Positions 1 to 7,251 of a stretch of DNA of 23,038 nucleotides are shown piece by piece. A program made the translations under genes and the position numbers. The notes under the pieces were generated by a model. The model ran no database searches. It saw only the letters and a list, made by a program, of their open reading frames with translations, and was not told the DNA's origin. Each line of letters starts with the position of its first letter. Within the stretch, counting starts at the first letter, position 1. The stretch spans positions 1 to 23,038 of the IMG/VR virus record IMGVR_UViG_3300042879_001480. One strand, written 5' to 3'. Origin of the DNA: a virus.

Positions 1-2
1 AC

Positions 3-1907
3 AACCTGACCGTGGAGCAACAAGCCCGGTTCATCAAGTTTTTCGACGGAATGTCCAGCACCGAGGACTTGAACGACATCACGGAGAAACTGGTCTTGGA
101 CTTGGAGATTTTCAACGGCTTTGCGGTCGCAGTTACTTGGTCCAAACTTGGGACCATCGCCAAGATGGAGCACGTTCCGTTTGAAAAAATCAGGGTTGAC
201 AAGGAAGAGAAGATGTTTCAAGTCGCTGACTGGTACAACGACGACATGATGCAGTTGTTCCCGAAGGTGGGCGACATCGAGAAGATTCCTGCCTTCGACC
301 CGGAGAATCGCCTCGGTAAGCAGTTATTCTACTATCGTGTTTACGCAGCAGGCGTTAAGCACTACCCGCTCCCAGAATACATCGGGGGGAACGCTTGGAT
401 TGAGGCAGATGTGCAAGTGGCTAACTTCCACAACAACAATCTTCGCAACAATTTTTGGGGCGGTTACTTGATTAATTTCAACAACGGCATCCCGACCCCC
501 GAAGAACAGGGCGACATCGAAAGGCAGATTAAACGCAAGTTTTCGGGAACCGACAACGCTGGTCGCTTCGTTGTAACCTTCAACGATGAAGCAGCGAATG
601 CCCCGACACTTGAACCGCTCACTCCATCGGACATGGATAAGCAGTTCGAGGTATTAAACAAATCAATCCAGCAAGAGATATTCATTGCCCACCGTGTAAC
701 CAACCCCATGCTTTTCGGAGTCAAGACCGAAGGCCAATTGGGTGGACGCAACGAATTGGTCGAGGCCTACGAACTATTCAAGGCGACCTACGTCAACGAC
801 CGGGTCCGCAAAGTGGAGCGGATGATTAATTACCTCGGCTCGTTCAACGGAGTCGAAGGGATGGAACTTATCCCCGTTGAGCCTATCACGGAGCGACTAA
901 GCGAACAAGCCCTGTTGCAGATAATGACCCAAGACGAACTGCGTGAGAAAGCAGGTCTGCAACCCTTGGAGAAACCTGCCGATGTTGTTGGACCTAACCC
1001 CCAACCCGACGAGCAACCGCAAGCCGTGGAGCAGTTGTCGAGCAACGACAACATCAAGAAGTTGTCGGGCCGTGAGTATCAAAACCTGATGCGAATCGTG
1101 CGTCAGTATATGCAGGAGAAAATCACGTTGGAAATGGCTCGGACCATGCTATCAGCAGGATTCGGTTTGTCTGCCCAAGAGATTGACACGATGCTGGGCG
1201 TTCAGTCCCAAGAGTTTAGCGAACCGACTTGGGGCGAAGAAGACGACGAAGACTACGGATGGGGCGATGAAGAGTTTAAGGTCTTGGAGGTGGTTGCAAG
1301 TAAGTTCGGATGCCATGCAGACGATTACCATGTGATGCACTCCAAGCCAATGCGGTTCGACACCGATTTAGACGACCAAGTGCGACAGGCTTTTGCTGAA
1401 CTGGGCGAAGAAGAAGTCGAACTGGACAAGAAGATTGAAGCGTATCGCAAGAAGAACCGGGACGCATCGGTTGAAGAAATGGCAAAGGAGTTCGGGGTCA
1501 GCAAGGCCAAGGTCGCCAAACGTGTCGCCTACTTGATAACCAAGGACCGCTACCCAATCAGCCGGGCCGTGGACAAGATTGCCGAGCAGAACCTGCCCAA
1601 GAATGTCAAGGAGGTCGCAGAGCCTGTATTGGAGGTGCGCTACAAATACGCATGGGCCACGGGTTTCAGCAACAAAGACAAAGGCTCCAGCCGTGAGTTC
1701 TGCAAGGTCATGCTTGACTTGGCTGGGCAAGGCAAGGTTTACACAAGGGAGGACATCGACGGGATTTCTGCGATAATGGGCTACTCCGTATGGAATCGCA
1801 GGGGCGGTTGGTATCACACGCCCAGCGGAGTGAACAGGCCCCAATGTCGCCATGTATGGGAGCAGCAACTCGTTATCCGTAAAGGCAATAAAATCAGCAA
1901 GGCATGA
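3..1907 (+). CDS. Phage portal protein, 5' end outside window, with long C-terminal extension
   Basis: Portal proteins form the dodecameric ring at one capsid vertex through which DNA is packaged and to which the tail attaches. The frame is open to the window edge; an in-frame GTG at 12 exists but the true start is probably upstream. The first ~300 residues match portals of Bacteroidetes phages as I know them: a PLPEYIGG...ANFHNNNLRNNFWGG segment, then QEIFIAHRVTNPMLFG and GGRNELVEAYELF in the helical clip/stem part. Residues ~330-420 are acidic and low in complexity. The last ~200 residues are an extra region: a short helix-turn-helix-like stretch (EEMAKEFGVSKAKVAKR) and a compact end with SREFCKVMLDLA, YSVWNRRGGWYH and CRHVW. 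This end resembles a minor-head-type domain but I cannot assign it. The stop overlaps the next start (ATGA). Portal call firm; extension function unknown. Confidence 0.85.
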   Translation, partial: NLTVEQQARFIKFFDGMSSTEDLNDITEKLVLDLEIFNGFAVAVTWSKLGTIAKMEHVPFEKIRVDKEEKMFQVADWYNDDMMQLFPKVGDIEKIPAFDPENRLGKQLFYYRVYAAGVKHYPLPEYIGGNAWIEADVQVANFHNNNLRNNFWGGYLINFNNGIPTPEEQGDIERQIKRKFSGTDNAGRFVVTFNDEAANAPTLEPLTPSDMDKQFEVLNKSIQQEIFIAHRVTNPMLFGVKTEGQLGGRNELVEAYELFKATYVNDRVRKVERMINYLGSFNGVEGMELIPVEPITERLSEQALLQIMTQDELREKAGLQPLEKPADVVGPNPQPDEQPQAVEQLSSNDNIKKLSGREYQNLMRIVRQYMQEKITLEMARTMLSAGFGLSAQEIDTMLGVQSQEFSEPTWGEEDDEDYGWGDEEFKVLEVVASKFGCHADDYHVMHSKPMRFDTDLDDQVRQAFAELGEEEVELDKKIEAYRKKNRDASVEEMAKEFGVSKAKVAKRVAYLITKDRYPISRAVDKIAEQNLPKNVKEVAEPVLEVRYKYAWATGFSNKDKGSSREFCKVMLDLAGQGKVYTREDIDGISAIMGYSVWNRRGGWYHTPSGVNRPQCRHVWEQQLVIRKGNKISKA

Positions 1908-2485
1908 AGGCACTATTCATAAGCGAAGAAACGCTACTGGACAATAGCATCATCAACGAGAACGTATCCTACACGCAAATCCGTCCAACGGTCATCAAGG
2001 TCCAAGAGATGCGGATTCAGCCCATCGTCGGCTCTCCGTTGTACGGGGAATTGGTTACGCAGGTGGTCAGCGGTTCAACGTCTGCACTCAACCAAACGCT
2101 GCTGGAGGACTACATCCAGCCTGCAATGATTCAATGGCTCTACTACGAATTACCGATGGTGTTGGCGTTCAAATACATGAACAAGGGGATGGTCCGTAGA
2201 ACAAGCGAAGAGTCTTCCCAAATGAGCATGGAAGAAATCACACGGCTAACCGATAAAGTCAAGAACGATGCCGAGTGGTACTCCGAACGCATAACTCGCT
2301 ACCTCATGGAAAACCGCAACTCTTATCCCTTGTGGAACTCGCCTCCGTCTGCTTTGGATACCATCTACCCGAACGCAACCAACTATCGCACCGGGATGGT
2401 CTTGGACCGCAACAGGAGGATGGGAATCAGCAACCTTGACTACCCCTACCCCTACGGTCAATTCGGGGCGTGTAATGACTGCTGA
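1904..2485 (+). CDS. Head-tail connector/adaptor-like protein (DUF6712-like)
   Basis: This 193-aa protein starts inside the stop of the portal gene (ATGA), so the two are probably translationally coupled. It opens with a segment typical of Bacteroidetes phage connector proteins (SEETLLDNSIINENVSYTQIRPTVIKVQEMRIQPIVGS is split here as SEETLLDNSI, then QIRPTVIKVQE, then IQPIVGSPLYGEL). A helical core follows (IQPAMIQWLYYELPMVLAFKY), then an amphipathic helix with WYSERITRYL and a proline/tyrosine-rich tail ending in two cysteines. Length, helical content and place directly after the portal fit a gp6/gp15-type adaptor that sits under the portal ring. The family name is from memory; the structural role is inferred mainly from context. 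Confidence 0.65.
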   Translation: MKALFISEETLLDNSIINENVSYTQIRPTVIKVQEMRIQPIVGSPLYGELVTQVVSGSTSALNQTLLEDYIQPAMIQWLYYELPMVLAFKYMNKGMVRRTSEESSQMSMEEITRLTDKVKNDAEWYSERITRYLMENRNSYPLWNSPPSALDTIYPNATNYRTGMVLDRNRRMGISNLDYPYPYGQFGACNDC

Positions 2486-2527
2486 CGATGGGAGCGCACA
2501 AAAAGAACATACTGAAATTGCAAAACT

Positions 2528-3031
2528 ATGTCTTGGATAAAAATCAAGCAGGCTCTCTTGGACCTTGCAAATGCTCATCCACAGGTCAACTCCTTCGGGA
2601 CGGGCGACCCTCTTGCGGTAGGCACGGACAACACCATCAACCTGCGAACCCCAAGCCGTGAACGCATCGTCTATCCGCTCGTTTTTGCGGACGTTCAGTC
2701 AGCAAGTACTGACGCTGGTACTTTGGACTTGGTGGTTGGGGTTTACTTTTCTGACCGTGTTGAATCCATCAAACCGATGGGCGGAGTGGTTTCGGGCAGC
2801 CCTACGCTGGGCTGGCAGGACAACGAAGATGAGGTCCTAAGCGACCAACTACAAATCGCACAGGACTTCATTTCAAGCCTTACAAACGACCCGAACGAGG
2901 ACTGGACCCTTTCATCCAGCGTGAGCCTTACACGCTTTGTAGAGAGCCGGGACGACCGCACCGCAGGGTGGCAGGCGACGATGACTTTTGAAATCCCTTA
3001 CGGACACTCGGTTTGTGAAATTCCAGTCTAA
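2528..3031 (+). CDS. Tail terminator/tail completion-like protein
   Basis: The 167-aa product has one N-terminal amphipathic helix (IKIKQALLDLANAHPQ) followed by alternating beta strands, and ends with SLTRFVESRDDRTAGWQATM and a short strand before the final VCEIPV. This plan (helix, beta sheet, helix around FISSL, beta hairpin) matches tail terminator proteins that cap the tail tube and join it to the connector, and the gene follows portal and connector as expected. The start at 2528 is preferred because the segment NSFGTGDPLAVGTDNTINL, which reads as conserved, lies close to it; the leader is A-rich with no Shine-Dalgarno site. A 57-codon ORF starting at 2488 overlaps it in another frame and is probably spurious. 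Confidence 0.6.
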   Translation: MSWIKIKQALLDLANAHPQVNSFGTGDPLAVGTDNTINLRTPSRERIVYPLVFADVQSASTDAGTLDLVVGVYFSDRVESIKPMGGVVSGSPTLGWQDNEDEVLSDQLQIAQDFISSLTNDPNEDWTLSSSVSLTRFVESRDDRTAGWQATMTFEIPYGHSVCEIPV

Positions 3032-3041
3032 TCTACATTTA
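3012..3041 (+). promoter_or_regulatory. Candidate Bacteroidetes-type promoter (TTTG-N18-TACATTTA)
   Basis: TTTG at 3012-3015 is followed after 18 bases by TACATTTA at 3034-3041, one mismatch from the Bacteroidetes -7 consensus TAnnTTTG. The predicted start of transcription (~3045) would give a short leader of about 13 bases before the ATG at 3058. It overlaps the 3' end of the tail terminator gene and could raise expression of the small virion proteins downstream. Confidence 0.4.
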
Positions 3042-3057
3042 CAATTAAACGCTAAAA

Positions 3058-3333
3058 ATGCCTACACCCATATTGCAACAAATGCTCGGTCAGGGCGGTA
3101 CAATGGAGTTCGTTGACGGAACCGTTACCGGCAAAAACTACGACTTCTTGATAGTCAATACCGCAGCCACATTCACAACTTTAACAGGAACTGGAAGCGA
3201 GAACCTTCTAAGTGCTTACAACTTTAGTGGCAAGTCCCTTTCCGCTGGCATCGTGATTTCAGGACGCAACGGTGGTAAGATTACGGCCGTTACTCCAAGC
3301 GTCGGTTCGGTTATCGGTTTTACATTCCTGTAA
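3058..3333 (+). CDS. Small virion-associated protein, beta-rich
   Basis: This 91-aa protein is rich in Gly, Thr, Ser and Val and has the look of a small beta-sandwich: alternating hydrophobic strands (DFLIVNTAATFTTL, GIVISGRNGGKITAV, GSVIGFTFL) with no charged core and no signal peptide. Such proteins in Bacteroidetes phages are found among head-fibre or tail-fibre genes. It lies between the tail terminator and fibre genes with only 3 bases to the next start, so it is part of the same operon. I do not recognise a named family. A candidate promoter lies just upstream (3012-3041), which would suit a virion component needed in many copies. Confidence 0.6.
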   Translation: MPTPILQQMLGQGGTMEFVDGTVTGKNYDFLIVNTAATFTTLTGTGSENLLSAYNFSGKSLSAGIVISGRNGGKITAVTPSVGSVIGFTFL

Positions 3334-3336
3334 GCA

Positions 3337-3636
3337 ATGCTGATAGGTTACGGCTACGGCTATCCAACCAACCAACTGCTTGGCGGTGGTAATCCGTTTT
3401 GGCTCGCCTTCAACCAACGTGCAGATGCTGACGGGGCTTTGCCTGCGGAGGCTGCGGTCAATGGATGCCTCCAAACCCGATTCATCAACTCGTTCCAATC
3501 CTACGCTTTCTTCGTCTTTTATTCCAACTCTTGGCAGCCGTTTATGCAACGGGCGAATACGGACTCGGCTGACGCTGCGGAGGTTCGCTTCATCAACTGC
3601 CTCGAAGTCCGAATGTATAATCTCTTAAACGCATAG
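3337..3636 (+). CDS. Small structural protein with internal 33-residue duplication
   Basis: The 99-aa product opens with a Gly/Tyr-rich stretch (MLIGYGYGYP) and then contains the same module twice without gaps: residues 21-53 and 65-97 align as W..F.QRA..D.A..AE.....CL..R..N, about 13 of 33 positions identical. Short motifs of the RxxADGxxxE...C type recur in small virion proteins of Bacteroidetes phages as I remember them, so a structural role as a fibre-associated or trimerising piece is plausible, but no function is established. It sits 3 bases after the preceding gene and 3 bases before the fibre gene, clearly one operon. Confidence 0.6.
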   Translation: MLIGYGYGYPTNQLLGGGNPFWLAFNQRADADGALPAEAAVNGCLQTRFINSFQSYAFFVFYSNSWQPFMQRANTDSADAAEVRFINCLEVRMYNLLNA

Positions 3637-3639
3637 CAG

Positions 3640-4944
3640 ATGCCTGCAAGCCCATCTTTACTCATCGTCCCTGCTCGTTTTAAGACGGGGAAACTCTACA
3701 CACAAATCGCTACGACTTCGGCTGGGGTTGTCTTGGCAAGTTCGGGGGACTTCAACGTTACCCGTGCAACGACTGCGACCCGATTCAATTCGGCTGGTTT
3801 GATTGAGAGCGTTGCAAGCGGTGTGCCTCGCTTGGATTACTACACCAGCGGTGGAACGGCTGGCTGCCCTGCTCTCTTGGTGGAGGCGAGTGGGACCAAC
3901 GGAATCCTTAACTCGCAGGACACCGCAACGAGTTGGATTTTGGGTGCAAACCTGTCAGGCGGTTATACTGACGTAATTGGTGTGAGCGGTAACAACTTGA
4001 CCGTGGCGGTTAGTGGTTCGGGCATTGGCTCAGATGCTGGTGTTTTGCGCAGGACTCCCAATAACGTAGCCCTCGCAAGTGGCAGCACCTACACGCTTTC
4101 ATTTTTCTTAAAGAAAACAGGAGCGCACACGATTGGCGGATATTATGCAGTTATAACTGGCGCAGGAGGAGGCAACCTTGGTGGGGGATTTAATGTCAGT
4201 GGTTCTTTTAGCAGCGGTCAAATTTATAATTCCGCATTCACAACAAACCGAATACGCAGGGTTGAACAATGGGGAACGGACGTTTATCGATGCTCCGAAA
4301 CCTTCACTATGACTGCAAGTGGAACGCTGACTCAATTAGGATTAGGACCAACTACTGCAGTAAACAATCCATTGCATCCAGCATTCGGTCTTGGCATTGC
4401 CTTCGCTGCCCCACAAATCGAACTCGGTTCGGTTCCTACCACGTTCATCCCCACAACTACCACAAGCGCAACCCGCAACGCAGAGGTGATTAACCTATCA
4501 GGCGCAGTCAGCGGATGCATCGGGCAAACCGAGGGGACGATTTATTTGGAAACAAATGCACTTGTTAGCGGGGCAAGTGATTTATTTTGCTTTGCAAGGG
4601 CTACAACGAATACTGTATCGATAAGCAAGAATTCTACCAATATAATTCAAGCCATCGTATACACATCTGGCCCATCGCCAGCTTTTTTTATAGCAGCATC
4701 AGGCACCGTGTCAGGAAATCTGAAAATAGCGTTTGCATACAAGACTGGCGAAAGCGCTTTGTATATTAATGGGGTTCCAATTGGGACGAGTTCAACCGCA
4801 TTCTCTTTTGCTGCTGCATTATCTGAGATTAACATAAACTCGACTGGATTTTTTGAGGGGAACGGCAACCAAAGGATTAGAACCTTATCCCTCTACACCA
4901 CTCGCTTAACCAACGCAGAACTCGCTGCCCTTACAACCCTCTAA
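3640..4944 (+). CDS. Receptor-binding tail fibre/spike with lectin-like domains
   Basis: The 434-aa product has the layout of a phage adhesion protein. Residues ~30-70 carry a short attachment-like module (GDFNVTRATTATRFNSAGLIE), residues ~75-110 the frequent LLVEASGTNGILNSQD signature, residues ~90-280 a carbohydrate-binding-module-like jelly roll (TYTLSFFLKKTGAHT, VYRCSETFTMTASGT, APQIELGSVPTTFIPT), and residues ~290-434 a LamG/concanavalin-like domain (TEGTIYLET, ALYINGVPIG) ending in a TLSLYTTRLTNAELAALTTL-type tail common in fibre proteins. It would bind a surface glycan of the host. The part encoded at about 4100-4860 looks more A/T-rich than its flanks, as expected for a fast-exchanging host-range region. 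No sign of a variable repeat of a diversity-generating retroelement. Confidence 0.7.
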   Translation: MPASPSLLIVPARFKTGKLYTQIATTSAGVVLASSGDFNVTRATTATRFNSAGLIESVASGVPRLDYYTSGGTAGCPALLVEASGTNGILNSQDTATSWILGANLSGGYTDVIGVSGNNLTVAVSGSGIGSDAGVLRRTPNNVALASGSTYTLSFFLKKTGAHTIGGYYAVITGAGGGNLGGGFNVSGSFSSGQIYNSAFTTNRIRRVEQWGTDVYRCSETFTMTASGTLTQLGLGPTTAVNNPLHPAFGLGIAFAAPQIELGSVPTTFIPTTTTSATRNAEVINLSGAVSGCIGQTEGTIYLETNALVSGASDLFCFARATTNTVSISKNSTNIIQAIVYTSGPSPAFFIAASGTVSGNLKIAFAYKTGESALYINGVPIGTSSTAFSFAAALSEININSTGFFEGNGNQRIRTLSLYTTRLTNAELAALTTL

Positions 4945-4946
4945 CG

Positions 4947-5201
4947 ATGGCTACCTTCCGCAAGTATATCTTTCCCAAGCAGGCCGACGCTGACAAGGTG
5001 CTGGATCTATGCACAGGCACGACCGCTCCCGTTGACCTCGGAGTCTTAAATGGATTCATCGCCTACGACATCCTTTGGGAGGGCGACGCTCCCGAAGAGG
5101 CTACCCAGTACGAAACTTGGCCCGAACCCGTCGGAATCCACACCTTCGCAGGATGGGACGAGCAGTACACGGAGGACTACAACCAACACAAATCCCTATG
5201 A
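4947..5201 (+). CDS. Small fibre-associated hypothetical protein
   Basis: This 84-aa acidic protein starts two bases after the fibre gene stop and its own stop overlaps the holin start (ATGA). It begins MATFRKYIFPKQADADKVLD and is rich in Trp, Glu and Asp toward the C-terminus. No membrane segment, signal peptide or known catalytic motif is seen. Small proteins in this place can be fibre chaperones or accessory virion proteins; I do not recognise the family and the role is inferred only from position. Confidence 0.55.
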   Translation: MATFRKYIFPKQADADKVLDLCTGTTAPVDLGVLNGFIAYDILWEGDAPEEATQYETWPEPVGIHTFAGWDEQYTEDYNQHKSL

Positions 5202-5422
5202 GATTATTCCGCAAACGCAACCCCGAAACCCCTAAACTCCCAATAATGAAATCAGCCGTCATCGCTTTACTTCGCCACCTTCTCACCTTCATCGGTGGAA
5301 CCCTTGTTGCTAAAGGTATCATTGATTCAGCGACCCTTACCGAAATCATCGGTTCCATATTGACCTTGCTTTCAGTTGGTTGGATGGCCTTGGATAAAAC
5401 AAAGGGCGAGCCGAACAAGTAA
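5198..5422 (+). CDS. Phage holin (Pam3-gp28-like)
   Basis: Holins form lesions in the inner membrane at the end of infection so that the endolysin reaches the cell wall. The 74-aa product has two hydrophobic segments (about residues 22-39, LLRHLLTFIGGTLVAKGI, and 44-63, LTEIIGSILTLLSVGWMALD) separated by a short polar turn, then a basic tail (KTKGEPNK). The RHLLTxxGGxLVAKG pattern is that of the Pam3-gp28 holin group. The start at 5198 overlaps the upstream stop (ATGA). A second in-frame ATG at 5246 would remove a basic 16-residue N-terminus (MRLFRKRNPETPKLPI), like the dual-start holin/antiholin arrangement. Its stop shares a base with the next start (TAATG). Confidence 0.7.
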   Translation: MRLFRKRNPETPKLPIMKSAVIALLRHLLTFIGGTLVAKGIIDSATLTEIIGSILTLLSVGWMALDKTKGEPNK

Positions 5423-5697
5423 TGAACCTGATAGAAACCACCATCGTCGGGAGCGTTGCAGCAATCGTCGGTGGAGCGGTCGCTTGGTTCACCAAGGGCC
5501 GTGTTGAATCGGACTCCCTGCAAGTCAGGCAAGCCCAAGCGGTCCTCGCTATGTGGCAGGCTACCAGCGAGTCACAAAACAAAGAATTAACACAACTTCG
5601 TAACGAGGTGGTAAGTTTGCGTCAACGACTTGAGGAAATGGAGCATACCATCCATGAACTCCAGTCCGAGAATGCCAAACTTAAAAACCTCGTATGA
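5422..5697 (+). CDS. Membrane-anchored coiled-coil protein, candidate inner-membrane spanin
   Basis: The 91-aa product has one N-terminal membrane helix (about residues 6-23, TIVGSVAAIVGGAVAWF) and a long heptad-patterned helix (about residues 50-90, ELTQLRNEVVSLRQRLEEME onward). One anchor plus a periplasmic coiled coil is the plan of i-spanins, which help disrupt the outer membrane in Gram-negative hosts. It lies between the holin and the phosphoesterase, with 1- and 4-base overlaps to each. An outer-membrane partner is not adjacent; the 14044 lipoprotein is far away and may have another job. The spanin role is inferred from topology and place. Confidence 0.5.
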   Translation: MNLIETTIVGSVAAIVGGAVAWFTKGRVESDSLQVRQAQAVLAMWQATSESQNKELTQLRNEVVSLRQRLEEMEHTIHELQSENAKLKNLV

Positions 5698-6584
5698 AAG
5701 TTACTAAGCATTCCAAAAACGTCCACGCCATTGAGTGCGGACGTACCCAAGAATTCCTGCTGCTCTCCGACCTGCACTGGGACAACCCTAAGTGCGACAG
5801 GGCCTTGTTAACCAACCACCTCGAAGAAGCCAAGCGCAGGGGTGCGAAAGTCCTCGTAAATGGGGACTTTTTTTGTTTGATGAATGGGCGTGGAGACCCT
5901 CGCAGGAGTAAGGACGACATCCGTCCCGAACACAACAACGGGCGTTACTTGGATTCCATCGTTGACACGGCCGTCGAATGGTTCCGACCCTATGCGGACC
6001 TCCTGCTGGTCCTCGGATACGGGAACCACGAAACCTCCATCATCCAACACCAAGAAACGGACATCCTGCTCCGCTTCGCAACAATCCTCAACCACACCTG
6101 CAAGACCGACATTCAAGTCGGGGGCTATGGCGGGGTCATAGACTTCAAGATGATTTACGACCCGGACCATCGCTGCAACTTCATTATGCACTACTATCAC
6201 GGCTCCGGGGGCGGTGGACCCGTAACCAAGGGAGTCATCCAAGACCAGCGCATCCTTGCAAGCATTGAAGGCTACGACTGCACTTGGCAGGGCCACGTTC
6301 ACGAACTATACTATCACCAAAACATCGTCAACCGATATGTGCGTACGACTCACCAAATTCTTCAAAAGCCCGTGCATCAAGTCCGCACGGCAACGTACAA
6401 AGAAGAATGGGCAGACGGTTATATGGGCTTTCACGTTGAGCGAGGCCGAGGCCCGAAGCCTTTGGGCGGATATTGGATGACCCTCGAAGCAGGACGCTTT
6501 GTAGGCAAGGACCGAAGAGGTCCCGAATTACAGGTCTTTGCTTCCTTCGCCCCCTGCGACCGATTCTACACCGCTGGCAGTTAG
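5694..6584 (+). CDS. Calcineurin-like metallophosphoesterase
   Basis: The 296-aa protein carries the full metal-binding signature of the calcineurin-like superfamily: D26 and H28 in LSDLHWD, D58 in NGDFF, N111-H112-E113 in GYGNHE, H166/H169 in MHYYHG, and H201-V-H203 in WQGHVHE. These residues bind two metal ions and hydrolyse phosphate esters. The substrate is unknown: nucleotide, nucleic acid end or protein phosphate are all possible. The start overlaps the upstream stop (ATGA), so it is co-translated with the lysis genes, although no lysis function is known for the family. Its last 57 bases overlap the 3' end of the amidase gene on the opposite strand. Confidence 0.8.
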   Translation: MKVTKHSKNVHAIECGRTQEFLLLSDLHWDNPKCDRALLTNHLEEAKRRGAKVLVNGDFFCLMNGRGDPRRSKDDIRPEHNNGRYLDSIVDTAVEWFRPYADLLLVLGYGNHETSIIQHQETDILLRFATILNHTCKTDIQVGGYGGVIDFKMIYDPDHRCNFIMHYYHGSGGGGPVTKGVIQDQRILASIEGYDCTWQGHVHELYYHQNIVNRYVRTTHQILQKPVHQVRTATYKEEWADGYMGFHVERGRGPKPLGGYWMTLEAGRFVGKDRRGPELQVFASFAPCDRFYTAGS

Positions 6585-6983
6585 GTACAGGTAGCCGTAC
6601 TCTTTCTCGGCATTAAACTGCGGACAGGCTTTCGTAACGCCCGGAAAGTCCCTGTGTCCGCATATCCTTGCGGTAGGGTACTTCTTGAGCCAATCGAGAA
6701 GCACCACGGCAATCGCTTGACGCTGCCCGATAGTTCGGTCATCTTTGTCCTTGCCTCCAATGTAGGAAACGTGGAGGCTTGTAGCGTTATGCCCCTGCAC
6801 TCCGTTGGTGATGGCACTATCAGGAGCCAAGACCGTTACATTCCCGGTTGCGTCAATTATCCGATGATAGCCAACGGACTTCCATCCAAGGGCTTCCTTC
6901 CAATGCTTGCGGATTGAGGCGATAGTCGTATGCTTGGGCGTTGCCGTGCAATGGACAACGAGGTGGGTGATAGTGCGATTCAT
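6528..6983 (-). CDS. N-acetylmuramoyl-L-alanine amidase (Amidase_2, T7 lysozyme-like endolysin)
   Basis: This 151-aa enzyme would cut the amide bond between muramic acid and the stem peptide of peptidoglycan and act as the endolysin. Zinc ligands are visible: H11 (LVVHCTAT), H110 (CGHRDF) and C120 (KACPQF); Y39 in VGYHRIID and K118 match the catalytic Tyr and Lys of T7 lysozyme. There is no signal peptide, so export needs the holin. A longer frame to 7076 exists, but the ATG at 6983 is chosen because it overlaps the stop of the upstream gene (ATGA) and puts the first strand, THLVVHC, at the usual place. It lies convergent to the phosphoesterase with a 57-base 3' overlap. It is one of only two minus-strand genes here. 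Confidence 0.85.
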   Translation of the reverse strand: MNRTITHLVVHCTATPKHTTIASIRKHWKEALGWKSVGYHRIIDATGNVTVLAPDSAITNGVQGHNATSLHVSYIGGKDKDDRTIGQRQAIAVVLLDWLKKYPTARICGHRDFPGVTKACPQFNAEKEYGYLYLTASGVESVAGGEGSKDL

Positions 6984-7237
6984 TCTTCGGGATTTAGTTT
7001 GTGAAAGTAGTTGACCCGCACTTCGTCTGCGAGGTTCTGCTGGCTTGCAAGGTGGACCTCCTTGGTCCCTGCCCATTGAGCCATAGCCGGGTCATACCCC
7101 AGCAACTCGCAGGCTTTCCGGTATTCCAGCAGCAGGGCGTGGTTGCCTTCAAGGTCAGCGTTGTCGATGGCTATCATGAGCCGTTCCAAGGCGTTTGTGA
7201 GGGCCTTGGCAGGTCGGAGGGAGTGGTATTCGGGCAT
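6980..7237 (-). CDS. Small helical hypothetical protein in the endolysin operon
   Basis: An 85-aa, mainly helical soluble protein with no recognised motif (helices about residues 9-30, ALTNALERLMIAIDNADLEG, and 32-46). It is the first gene of a two-gene minus-strand operon; its stop overlaps the amidase start by ATGA, so the two are translationally coupled. A promoter-like sequence lies just upstream (7252-7282). Coupling to the amidase suggests a role around lysis, but there is no direct evidence and I do not recognise a family. Confidence 0.6.
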   Translation of the reverse strand: MPEYHSLRPAKALTNALERLMIAIDNADLEGNHALLLEYRKACELLGYDPAMAQWAGTKEVHLASQQNLADEVRVNYFHKLNPEE

Positions 7238-7251
7238 GGGTTAGGTTTGTA

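Noticed and set aside
1368-1913. 181-codon open frame on the minus strand
   Set aside because: Lies fully antisense to the portal gene, has no recognisable domain and looks like a shadow of it.
2488-2661. 57-codon ORF starting two bases after the connector gene stop (MGAHKKNILKLQNYVLDK...)
   Set aside because: It overlaps the convincing tail terminator gene by more than 130 bases in another frame and its second half reads like out-of-frame sequence; only the first part lies in the gap.
3640-4944. Variable-repeat target of a diversity-generating retroelement
   Set aside because: No reverse transcriptase and no template repeat are seen in the window, and the C-terminus is LamG-like rather than C-type-lectin-like.
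5101-5538. 145-codon open frame on the minus strand
   Set aside because: Crosses three coupled + strand genes (fibre-associated protein, holin, spanin-like) and has no motif.
5808-6302. 164-codon open frame on the minus strand
   Set aside because: Antisense to the metallophosphoesterase gene, whose catalytic motifs are all intact.
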